Source: Candidatus Geothermarchaeota archaeon
Lineage (GTDB): Archaea > Thermoproteota > Nitrososphaeria > Geothermarchaeales > JAUWBL01
NCBI GenBank assembly: GCA_030601715.1
Contig: JAUWBL010000061.1
Span: 1-6,491, forward strand
Direction: 5' to 3'
Length of the DNA stretch: 6,491 bases
Positions 1-6,256 of the stretch are shown piece by piece. Both the position numbers and the translations under genes were made by a program. Under the pieces are notes generated by a model. That model saw nothing but the letters and a program-made list of their open reading frames with translations. It ran no database searches and was not told the origin of the DNA. Within the stretch, counting starts at the first letter, position 1; each line of letters starts with the position of its first letter.

Positions 1-5
1 AGGGA

Positions 6-20
6 AAGGCCTTCGTGGAG
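6..20 (+). repeat. Leader repeat, copy upstream of M20 relic
   Basis: AAGGCCTTCGTGGAG matches 3964-3978 at 14 of 15 bases. In this copy an extra ~25-30 nt (about 43-70) separate it from the next conserved block, compared with the intact copy. This shows that the duplication covered the untranslated leader and not only coding sequence. Confidence 0.6.
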
Positions 21-82
21 GGAGGCATCGTCTACTAGTTCACTATTCCCCCCAGATAATCAGGTACGGGTGTCTCCGTAGG

Positions 83-390
83 ACAAAGATTCGGGGATTG
101 GTTTTGGAAAACTCCGAGAATCATTGGAGCACTCTGGAACGCCCCTCGCTGTGGAGGGCGTCTCAGCGAAGAATCAGGGTGTGTCAGAGGTGGCGAAGGA
201 ACTTCGAGACCACCCCGTCACAAGAGCAGACATAAGAGATTGGCACGAACTCTCTAGTCTGCCTGTTTCAAGCAACAGCCTACGGAGGGATCGATTCAAG
301 CTTCCTTTCCCTTGGTCATGGAGAGATAACTTTGGAGTTGACTATCCATCGTTGATGAGTCTGGGGGATGCACACGGGGGACACGCATTG
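83..390 (+). pseudogene. Decayed 5' end of a second M20 peptidase gene
   Basis: This stretch is a degraded paralogue of the first ~110 codons of the intact M20 gene at 4013. The nucleotide match is clearest at 70-114 versus 4000-4044 (34 of 45 identical by eye) and 154-204 versus 4085-4135 (36 of 51). The ATG of the intact copy is ACA here (83-85). Codons from 86 read KIRGLVLENSEN against KIRDFVLENSDR. The frame then shifts, and from 154 reads EGVSAKNQGVSEVAKEL against ESVSAENRGVSDVAKGL. Weaker blocks follow in order: RDHPV (PRHPIV), SLRRD then FKLPF (SLRKAD, EKLLLVY), DNFGVDYPSL (DLWDYPAF) and GDAHGGHA (DDRIYGRGA), separated by deletions. The metal-site motifs are missing or unrecognisable. 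Substitutions in the good blocks are largely conservative or silent, so the copy probably diverged as a working gene before decaying. The exact right boundary is uncertain. Confidence 0.8.
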
Positions 391-1611
391 AGGGGCCTTG
401 TGAGTCTTGGTAGGGCCATCGAGGCTTCCAATGCAGCACTGTCGGTCACAACCGAAAGGCTTCTGGTGAGAACGGAGGACGCTCTGGACGCGGTTCTCGC
501 CGCAGACGTGAAGGCGCTCAAGAACATCCCACCTAAGCCCCGGGCTGAGATGGATGGCTACGCCGTTAGAAGCTCAGACATTCAAGGCGCCTCACCGTCG
601 GATCCGACGAGCCTCAAGCTTGTTCTGTCTCCGGAGACGGCTCGAAAACGCACGTGTCTGCGGGTCAACACGGGCGAATATGTCCCAACAGAATACGATG
701 CCGTGTGCATGATAGAGAAGACATCGGCTAAGGGAGAGGAGGTTGCCCTCATGGAGAGCCTCCACCCAGGAGAAAACATCTCGCCCGTAGGCTACGACAT
801 GAAGGCGGGGGAGACCCTAATCAGAAAGGGTAGCCTCCTGACAGAGTTCGACCTGGCCGCACTTGCGATGAACGACATCAGAAACGTCAGAATTCAACGA
901 CACCCCTCTATCGGAATCCTGAACACAGGGAGCGAACTCATCCCCTTCGGCAGGGAAGAAACTCCAAACTCTAGAATCAACTCCAATGAGATCATGTTAG
1001 TGTCTCTCCTGAAGAGAGCTGGATTGTCGCCACTACGGCTGGGCATTGTGACCGACGACATTAGCGAAGTGGCTGAAAGCATATCCCAATCTATGAGACG
1101 GGTGGATTCGTTGCTGATAACCGGGGGGACAGCGGTCGGCGAAGGGGATGTGGTGGCCGAGGCGGTGGAGAGGATGGGCGGTACGATAGTGACCCACGGC
1201 ATTGCCATAAGGCCCGGCAGACCCACCGGCATGGCCGTTGTCGGAGGGAAGCCCGTTTTCATGCTGTCGGGCAACCCGGTGGCATGTGCCATCGGGTTTC
1301 TGTTCTTCGCCTACCCAGTTCTGAAGCACGCTTTTGGACTCAGGGGGGAGCCCTTTGAGAGTGTCTCAGGAAAGCTCTCGAGACGGATCTCCTGCCCGCC
1401 GAGTTTCAGATGCGTCTTCAGAGTGACCCTGCACCAAGAAGGTGGAGAATGGGTTGTAAGGCCGGTTGCGGTTCGCGGGGCTGGCGTCATCAGCACCCTG
1501 GTGAAAGCTGATGGTTTTCTGGAGGTCCCTGAGGGCATAGAGGGATTCGAAGAGGGCGATGAGGTGAACATCAAGTTGTACAGGCCGCTAGCTGGGATGA
1601 ACCTTGCCTGA
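355..1611 (+). CDS. moeA: Molybdopterin molybdenumtransferase MoeA (first paralogue)
   Basis: MoeA inserts molybdate (or tungstate) into adenylylated molybdopterin in the cytoplasm, the last step of Mo/W cofactor synthesis. Numbered from ATG 355 (418 aa, close to the usual ~400), the protein shows EMDGYAVR at 65-72 in the N-terminal domains, GILNTGSEL at 187-195 and ITGGTAVGEGD at 255-265 in the molybdopterin-binding fold, RPGRPTG at 286-292, LSGNP at 304-308 and a C-terminal beta domain from ~331. The frame is open back to a TTG at 124, but those 77 codons are M20-relic sequence, not MoeA. Homology to MoeA begins at about LRGLVSL (codon 89 of the long frame), so TTG 388 (after a GGGGGA run) and GTG 400 (after GAGGGG) are also possible starts. 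The gene is followed by moeA2 with an 8-nt overlap. Function is secure; Mo versus W preference cannot be told. Confidence 0.92.
   Translation: MSLGDAHGGHALRGLVSLGRAIEASNAALSVTTERLLVRTEDALDAVLAADVKALKNIPPKPRAEMDGYAVRSSDIQGASPSDPTSLKLVLSPETARKRTCLRVNTGEYVPTEYDAVCMIEKTSAKGEEVALMESLHPGENISPVGYDMKAGETLIRKGSLLTEFDLAALAMNDIRNVRIQRHPSIGILNTGSELIPFGREETPNSRINSNEIMLVSLLKRAGLSPLRLGIVTDDISEVAESISQSMRRVDSLLITGGTAVGEGDVVAEAVERMGGTIVTHGIAIRPGRPTGMAVVGGKPVFMLSGNPVACAIGFLFFAYPVLKHAFGLRGEPFESVSGKLSRRISCPPSFRCVFRVTLHQEGGEWVVRPVAVRGAGVISTLVKADGFLEVPEGIEGFEEGDEVNIKLYRPLAGMNLA
390..395 (+). promoter_or_regulatory. Candidate ribosome binding site for a late moeA1 start
   Basis: GAGGGG lies 4 nt before an in-frame GTG at 400, which opens VSLGRAIEAS, close to the point where MoeA homology starts. 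The spacing is short. ATG 355 has no good Shine-Dalgarno sequence at normal distance (GGAG at 334-337 is 17 nt away), so the true start is unsettled. Confidence 0.3.
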
Positions 1612-3448
1612 AAGGAAGATCTTCCGTGAGCTGATCTCTGTGGACGAGGCCCTCGATATCATACTGTCCGCGACATATCACGGAGACAAACTCGAACGAA
1701 CTGTTTTGGAGGCTTCAGGTCACGTATCGGCGGAAAATGTCTATGCTCGTTCAGACTCTCCCCCATTCTCCCGCTCTGAGATGGACGGGTACGCCGTCCG
1801 AAGCTTGGACACCGTCGGAGCCGACGAGCTGACCCCCGTTAGGCTGAAGGTCGTGGGCCGAATCGAGGCAGATCAGCTTTTTGACGCTGTCGTGGAACCT
1901 GGCGGGGCGGTCGAAGTGGCAACCGGCAGCCCGATGCCTGTAGGCTGCGACGCAGTGGTCAGAGTCGAAGATACCAGAGAGGAGGGAGATGAGGTGCATG
2001 TGTTCCGAGCGGTGAGGAGCTTTCACAACACGCTAGAAGCTGGTAGAGACTTCGCCCGCGGGGACATCCTGTTTTGGAAGGGGCGGAGAATTACGCCCGC
2101 AAGGGTGGCTGCCCTGTGCGCAGCCGGAGTGAGCAAGTTGAAGGTGCACAGAAAGCCTCTGGTGGGAATCTTGTCGACGGGGAGCGAGCTCGTCGAGCCA
2201 GGTTCTGAGCTCGCGAGAGGGAAGATCTACGAATCAAACTCCCAAATGCTGCTGAGCTCCGTTGAGCAGCTCGGCGCTGACGCAAGGTTCTTGGGGATCG
2301 TTGAGGATGAGATGAGCGAGTTGACGGCAACGGTGAAGGCAGCCCTGTCGCAATGCGATTGTGTTCTTCTCTCGGGCGGCTCCTCGGCTGGAAGAGGAGA
2401 CTTGGCATACCGTGTCTTCGAGAAACTGGGTGGAGAGATTCAGTTTCACGGAGTCGCAGTCCGACCCGGAAAACCTACTGGCTTCGGGCTGATCTTCGGA
2501 AAGCCTGTCTTCGTCTTGTCCGGCAACCCCATGTCGTGCTACGTCACGTTCCGTCTCTTCGTCGAACCCCTTCTGCGGAAATGGCTCGACAATCGTGCTC
2601 GTCGACGATTCGAAGCGGTTCTGTCGAAGAGACACTTTCCTGCCAGGGGAAGAAGAGAGTTTCTCCCTGTGAAGCTCATATCGGACGATGTGATGACGGT
2701 CTTTCCGCTCGGAGGCTCCTCTGGGGCGATATCGCGCGTCTTAGAGGCCGACGGAACTGTTGAAATCCCTAGAGAGACAGAGCACCTGTACGAAGGAACA
2801 AAAGTCCAGGTGGAGCCGAAGGAGGAGTATTCCGTTCCCGACCTATTCCTGTTCGGGTATTCGGACGAGGTGCTTCAGCGCTGCGTTGGGGAGATGTGGC
2901 GAAGGAAAGAGGTGCGGATCGGTCTCTTGGAGGAGGGCTCGTCTGAGGCCGTCTCGGATGCAACTAGGTTCAATGGCCTAGTCGCTCTGCCATCAGCCGC
3001 AGCAGGTCAAGTTCTGCCGGAAGGCTTCAACACGATCACAGAATACTCGAAATCTTTCGGCTTAGCATTCCCCACTCGAGAAATCAAGAGCTCTTTTGAA
3101 CGGGGCCAGATTTCGCCCACTGGGCTCAAATGCGTTTCCAGGATTCCTTGGTCTATCGAAGGCGAAGCACAAACACAATTGTCACGGAACACAGAGCTGA
3201 ACTTGCTGGGATATGCGTCCACGGAAGACGAGGCGTTGTGGATGTTGGATAATGGCTACTGTGAGTGTGCCTTTACCTACCGAACACGTGACAGGCCCTT
3301 CCTTGAGCTTGCCAGAATCCATGTGCAATTGATGGCTCCGGTCGATCTCGAAGATCTGCCGGCTGTCTCAGCCTTGAGGAATCTGTGGTCTGATGAAGCC
3401 TTCAGTCGGAACGTGGCATCCCGATTCCCATACCTCTCCCTTCCTTGA
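1604..3448 (+). CDS. moeA: MoeA molybdenumtransferase with C-terminal PBP-like domain (second paralogue)
   Basis: This is a 614-aa two-part protein. Residues 1 to ~406 are a full MoeA: FRELISVDEAL at 7-17, EMDGYAVR at 59-66, GILSTGSEL at 188-196, SGGSSAGRGD at 257-266, RPGKPTG at 287-293, LSGNP at 305-309 and a beta domain at ~333-406. Residues ~412-610 match the layout of the periplasmic-binding-protein-like domain (PBP_like) often fused to archaeal MoeA: a YSDEVL opening strand/helix, the EYSKSFGLAFPT strand, a CVSRIPWSIEGEAQTQL segment where the family has its RQRGSGTR-type loop, a GYASTEDEALWML helix, and the ELARIHVQLMAP and SDEAFSRNVA tail. There is no signal peptide, so the domain is cytoplasmic. 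The start is a TTG at 1604; no ATG or earlier start in this frame fits the homology. The 8-nt overlap with moeA1 suggests translational coupling. The PBP-like part looks divergent; its ligand is unknown. Confidence 0.93.
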   Translation: MPERKIFRELISVDEALDIILSATYHGDKLERTVLEASGHVSAENVYARSDSPPFSRSEMDGYAVRSLDTVGADELTPVRLKVVGRIEADQLFDAVVEPGGAVEVATGSPMPVGCDAVVRVEDTREEGDEVHVFRAVRSFHNTLEAGRDFARGDILFWKGRRITPARVAALCAAGVSKLKVHRKPLVGILSTGSELVEPGSELARGKIYESNSQMLLSSVEQLGADARFLGIVEDEMSELTATVKAALSQCDCVLLSGGSSAGRGDLAYRVFEKLGGEIQFHGVAVRPGKPTGFGLIFGKPVFVLSGNPMSCYVTFRLFVEPLLRKWLDNRARRRFEAVLSKRHFPARGRREFLPVKLISDDVMTVFPLGGSSGAISRVLEADGTVEIPRETEHLYEGTKVQVEPKEEYSVPDLFLFGYSDEVLQRCVGEMWRRKEVRIGLLEEGSSEAVSDATRFNGLVALPSAAAGQVLPEGFNTITEYSKSFGLAFPTREIKSSFERGQISPTGLKCVSRIPWSIEGEAQTQLSRNTELNLLGYASTEDEALWMLDNGYCECAFTYRTRDRPFLELARIHVQLMAPVDLEDLPAVSALRNLWSDEAFSRNVASRFPYLSLP

Positions 3449-3571
3449 CCGTTGCAGCCAGACACCGTGGGGGAGAAGTCCTAGAGATGAAAACAATGGG
3501 GTAAACTGCTGGAGGTTCCCACGCGCTGATGACACCCTAGTTGCAGCCGAGGCAGGATGCATATCGGCTGG
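3449..3571. other. Intergenic sequence, no gene seen
   Basis: This lies between the moeA2 stop and the end of the GT2 relic. No T-rich tract or strong hairpin marks a terminator. GTTGCAGCC occurs twice (3451-3459 and 3540-3548, direct orientation). On the minus strand the GT2 frame continues past its stop, open to 3368, but I see no recognisable glycosyltransferase motif there; weak leftovers of the GT2 gene cannot be excluded. Confidence 0.5.
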
Positions 3572-3868
3572 TTAGACGCAAAAGCTGGGTCGCAGAATGG
3601 CGTCGCTGTCGACGAAAGCGAAATATGGGGTCTCCACGGCTTCGATGCCCCTCTGGCGAGCCGTTGCCCTCGTTCCCTCATCGAAGAGGACGAAGGCTCC
3701 GAAGCCCTCCGCTATCCGAACGGTGCTGTCTGTGCTGTATCCGTCTACCACGATCAACTGCCGAACGGGGATGTTTCTCGTTATGCTCTCCAGGCACTGG
3801 CGGAGACATGGCTTCTCGCTGTTCTTGGTTATCACCACGACGTCTACCTTGCGAAGTTCGGTTTTCAA
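3572..3868 (-). pseudogene. Truncated GT2 family glycosyltransferase (N-terminal half only)
   Basis: The 98-aa frame is the N-terminal nucleotide-sugar-binding half of a GT-A fold, family 2 glycosyltransferase. It shows VDVVVITKNSE at 8-18 (first strand and loop), CLESI at 25-29, VVDGYSTDST at 40-49 (family hallmark VDGxSxDxT), FDEGTRATARQRGIE at 62-76 and FVDSDA at 85-90 with the DSD metal-binding motif. A TAA stop follows right after DAILRPSFCV. Full members are roughly 250-330 aa, so the acceptor-binding half is absent. The start is TTG at 3868 (MKTELRKV), with an in-frame stop a short way upstream. It lies antisense in the gap between moeA2 and the M20 gene. The intact motifs up to the stop suggest recent truncation. 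A short functional protein is possible but unlikely for this fold. Confidence 0.75.
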
Positions 3869-3963
3869 GGATCCAACTGCTCTAGGATAGAGTACAGTTT
3901 TCGAGCCTCACAAAAGAGGTGGCGGCGACAGCCTTGTTGGCCTCTCCTAGGACGCCTGGCAAA

Positions 3964-3978
3964 AAGGCCTTTGTGGAG
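3964..3978 (+). repeat. Leader repeat, copy upstream of intact M20 gene
   Basis: AAGGCCTTTGTGGAG matches 6-20 at 14 of 15 bases. It includes the AAGGCCTT palindrome (10 bp, AAAGGCCTTT, in this copy). It lies 34 nt before the M20 start and is part of the longer duplicated 5' region. It could be an operator or simply inherited duplicate sequence. Confidence 0.6.
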
Positions 3979-3997
3979 GAGACACCGTTACAAGTTC

Positions 3998-4002
3998 AGG
4001 TG
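3998..4002 (+). promoter_or_regulatory. Shine-Dalgarno site for the M20 peptidase
   Basis: AGGTG, complementary to the archaeal/bacterial 16S 3' end (GGAGGTGATC), lies 10 nt before ATG 4013. It supports that start over the longer open frame running back to 3557. Confidence 0.6.
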
Positions 4003-4012
4003 TATCCGCGGA

Positions 4013-5362
4013 ATGAAGATCCGGGATTTCGTTTTGGAGAACTCTGATAGGTTGGTGGAGGAGTTTCGAAAGATTCTCGCGATGGAGAGCGTTTCGGCCG
4101 AAAACCGTGGCGTCTCAGATGTGGCGAAGGGGCTCCAAGGACTGTTAGATTCTAGAGGGATAGAATCCGAAGTGGTACAGACCCCGCGACATCCGATTGT
4201 GTTGGGCTCTTTGAGAAAGGCTGATACTGAGAAGCTCCTTCTGGTGTACGGTCACTACGATGTCCAGCCGCCTGGGGATCCGGATCTGTGGGACTATCCC
4301 GCCTTCTCGGCTCGAATCGTGGACGACAGAATCTACGGGCGAGGCGCCTCCGACTCGAAGAACAACGTCATGGGGGTCATCCACGCCGTGGAAACCCTTC
4401 TCGCCGTCGAAGGCGGGCTTCCAGTTGACCTCGTGTTGGTTTTGGATGGGGAGGAGGAAATAGGAAGCCCGAGTCTCCCCGAGTTCATACGAAATCACAT
4501 AGATCAGCTGGGTTCGTCTGACGCCGCCCTCGTCGCGGACAGCCACGTCGACAACGAGGGGCGTCCCGAGCTATGGCTGGGTCTGAAGGGCCTCCTCTAC
4601 GTGGAATTGAAGGCAACGAGCAGGAACAAGGTGGATCTCCACTCCAGCCTCGGGGGCGTGGTCGAGAACCCCCTTTGGTCCCTCGTCGAGCTCCTGGGTT
4701 CAATGAGGGGCGAAAGGGTTGGGATCAGAGGATTCTACGACGACGTAATTCGGGACGAGGGGCTTCAGACGAGGTGGATCACGAGGTTGCTCGAGTCATT
4801 TCCAACGAAGGAGAGCTTCGAGGAGGCCATTGACGTGAAGCTACGGAAGGATCTCGGGTACCGAGAAGCTCTGAGGAGACTGTACTTCGAGCCTACTCTC
4901 AACATCGATGGCATGATCGGAGGCTACACCGTCGAAGGCGCCTCAAAGACTGTGACCCCTAGCGAAAGTTTGGCGAAGGTGGACATGAGATTGGTTCCAA
5001 ATCAAGACCCTGAGAAAATCTTCCGAAAGTTCAGAGCGCATGCGGATCAAGTTGGCGGAGGAGCGGTGGAGGTTAGGAAACTTGGGGCACTTCCTTCCTA
5101 CAGAGTAGGTGCCGAAGAGCCCATTGTTCGAGCAACGAGATCGGCCATGAAGGAGACATATGGGACTGATCCGGTCGAGTACCCCACATCGCCCGCCTCA
5201 GGAGGCATGGCACACATCCCAACCATGCTGGGAATACCGATGGCCTCCGCGGGTTCAGGCCCGCCGCTCGCCCACAGACCCAACGAGTACATCACTAGGG
5301 AGCAGTACTTGAAGGGAGTCGAGCTTTTCGCGCGCATAATGAAGAGGTATGGATCAGACTAG
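4013..5362 (+). CDS. M20 family metallopeptidase (dipeptidase/deacylase-like)
   Basis: This is a 449-aa cytosolic di-zinc hydrolase of the M20 family, which cleaves dipeptides or N-acyl amino acids. The catalytic set appears complete: GHYDVQP with H81, GRGASDSKNN with bridging D114, DGEEEIGS with catalytic E148 and ligand E149, VADSHVD with D176, DLHSSLGG with H210 in the lid/dimer domain, and LAHRPNEYI with H421. The lid domain spans ~190-310. The arrangement is closest to the carnosinase/CNDP-like dipeptidase branch rather than ArgE or DapE, but the substrate cannot be fixed. ATG 4013 is chosen because M20 homology starts there, a Shine-Dalgarno site precedes it and the decayed paralogue aligns to the same point. 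The frame is open back to 3557, but that part is antisense to the GT2 relic. There is no signal peptide. It faces the minus-strand gene at 5468 convergently. Confidence 0.93.
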   Translation: MKIRDFVLENSDRLVEEFRKILAMESVSAENRGVSDVAKGLQGLLDSRGIESEVVQTPRHPIVLGSLRKADTEKLLLVYGHYDVQPPGDPDLWDYPAFSARIVDDRIYGRGASDSKNNVMGVIHAVETLLAVEGGLPVDLVLVLDGEEEIGSPSLPEFIRNHIDQLGSSDAALVADSHVDNEGRPELWLGLKGLLYVELKATSRNKVDLHSSLGGVVENPLWSLVELLGSMRGERVGIRGFYDDVIRDEGLQTRWITRLLESFPTKESFEEAIDVKLRKDLGYREALRRLYFEPTLNIDGMIGGYTVEGASKTVTPSESLAKVDMRLVPNQDPEKIFRKFRAHADQVGGGAVEVRKLGALPSYRVGAEEPIVRATRSAMKETYGTDPVEYPTSPASGGMAHIPTMLGIPMASAGSGPPLAHRPNEYITREQYLKGVELFARIMKRYGSD

Positions 5363-5467
5363 TGAAGCTGGAGCGAGAGCGCGACATCTCCTCGAATAGG
5401 GCTTCGAGCCACTCGGGAAGTCCTTTTCCAGAGCTGCGTAGGAGAGCCAGGAGAGATACGCGGCTCG
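5363..5467 (-). pseudogene. Possible frameshifted gene remnant in the convergent gap
   Basis: Read on the minus strand, the sequence right after the stop of the nuclease-like gene looks coding in two adjacent frames. AAYLSWLSYAALEKDFP continues in the same frame as that gene; a shift near GGACTTCCC then gives LPEWLEALFEEMSRSRSS. Together they read like one amphipathic protein segment broken by a frameshift. I do not recognise the family. It may be an old C-terminal extension of the upstream gene or the stub of a following gene. Chance is possible at this length. Confidence 0.3.
5391..5408. terminator. Hairpin between convergent genes
   Basis: CTCGAA-TAGGGC-TTCGAG is a perfect 6-bp inverted repeat with a 6-nt loop, placed between the ends of the M20 gene and the minus-strand gene. 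No T-tract follows on either strand, so a terminator role is weakly supported. Confidence 0.25.
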
Positions 5468-6118
5468 CTACCCGAAGGAGGCCTGGGAGACAACGCGATA
5501 GTATCCTTCGGGGTCGATCTCCGTAACTCTGAGGCCGTCGACGTCGATCATAAATAGGGTGTGGATGCGGGCAGCTCTGATCTGTTCCAGCGTGATCGGC
5601 GGATTCCGGTAGTAGAGGTCGCAGAGCCTCTTGATCTCTTCGAGGTCTTTGGAATTGCGATTTCTCACAGGTTGGGTGAACGGGCGCGGGATCCGCAAGA
5701 GATGAAATGGGGGTACGCCGACACTGAACTTGTCGCAGAACGCACTGTAGCGGGCGATCTTGCTGGCGAGGCGGGCCTTGTTGTAGGTACTTGGGTCGAG
5801 GGCATGGGAAGGGGGAGTGTAGCCGGTCTCCACCTCCACGATAGCTTTTCCTTCGCCTTTGACGCCATAGAGGTCGCAGACCAAGATGTCGCCCAAGGGG
5901 TGCTCGAGGCTCACCTGGTACCCTTTGAGGAGGAGGTGTTTGGCGCAGAGGAGCTCCATGACGGAGTGGTTGATCTTCACCAGCCTGTTTCGGTTCATCT
6001 CCACCAGTCTGTCCCTCAGCGAGGCCAGCTGCTTGACGACACCGTTGTCCAGCCCCTTCGAGATCGAGGCCAGCAGCGTGGCGAGGTCTCCCGCAAACTT
6101 GTCGGACGAAGGACTCAC
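5468..6118 (-). CDS. Predicted PD-(D/E)XK nuclease-like archaeal protein
   Basis: This is a 216-aa soluble protein resembling conserved hypothetical proteins of TACK archaea. An N-terminal helical part (~1-45) precedes NHSVMELLCAKHLLLKGYQV at 50-69, a helix with a conserved Glu (E55) typical of the start of restriction-endonuclease-like folds. The core strands LGDILVCDLYG (75-85) and AIVEVETGY (92-100) would give the D...ExE form of the PD-(D/E)XK motif: D77 or D82, then E95/E97, with Glu where Lys is usual. Also notable are LDPSTYNKARLASKIARYS (107-125), VGVPPFHLLRIPRPF (133-147), CDLYYRNPPITLEQI (166-180) and MIDVDGLRVTEIDPE (190-204). The start is GTG 6118, the first start after an in-frame TGA. 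Catalysis is not established; it could be a non-enzymatic fold relative. Nothing adjacent suggests a methyltransferase partner. Confidence 0.8.
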   Translation of the reverse strand: MSPSSDKFAGDLATLLASISKGLDNGVVKQLASLRDRLVEMNRNRLVKINHSVMELLCAKHLLLKGYQVSLEHPLGDILVCDLYGVKGEGKAIVEVETGYTPPSHALDPSTYNKARLASKIARYSAFCDKFSVGVPPFHLLRIPRPFTQPVRNRNSKDLEEIKRLCDLYYRNPPITLEQIRAARIHTLFMIDVDGLRVTEIDPEGYYRVVSQASFG

Positions 6119-6256
6119 CCTCTCCCGTCAGAGCGCTCCTATGAAAGTTGCGGTCAGCGCGCACATTGCTTGAGCTCCGTCCCAACAAGATTCGTCCGTT
6201 TTCTTGTTAAGGAATATCGTCGTTCCCCATAGAAGACAGTCTGCTTCGGCACCTCG
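6119..6256. other. Upstream region of the nuclease-like gene, no gene seen
   Basis: I see no tRNA, repeat array or convincing reading frame here. It presumably holds the promoter of the minus-strand gene. Confidence 0.4.
6140..6147 (-). promoter_or_regulatory. Candidate TATA box for a leaderless transcript
   Basis: On the minus strand CTTTCATA is centred about 25 nt upstream of GTG 6118, the distance expected between an archaeal TATA box and the transcription start. This would make the message leaderless, which fits the poorly spaced GGGAGAGG immediately before the GTG. It is a weak match to consensus. Confidence 0.3.

Noticed and set aside
2353..2981. Plus-strand frames inside moeA2 rich in Arg and Ser
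   Set aside because: Out-of-frame shadows of a well-supported gene with complete MoeA motifs.
3451..3548. Direct repeat GTTGCAGCC (3451-3459, 3540-3548) as possible insertion target-site duplication
   Set aside because: The 80 bp between them carry no element features, and a 9-bp match can arise by chance in a window this size.
3557..4012. 152-codon N-terminal extension of the M20 reading frame
   Set aside because: It is antisense to a clear GT2 frame, has no M20 homology, and ATG 4013 has a Shine-Dalgarno site and matches both the family start and the relic copy.
5295..6188. 297-codon minus-strand frame overlapping the nuclease-like gene
   Set aside because: Mostly Arg/Pro/Gly-rich shadow translation. 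Only its part beyond 5467 looks protein-like, and that is reported separately as a possible frameshifted remnant.
5561..6232. 223-codon plus-strand frame over the nuclease-like gene
   Set aside because: Acid/valine-rich shadow of the minus-strand gene, which has the recognisable motifs.
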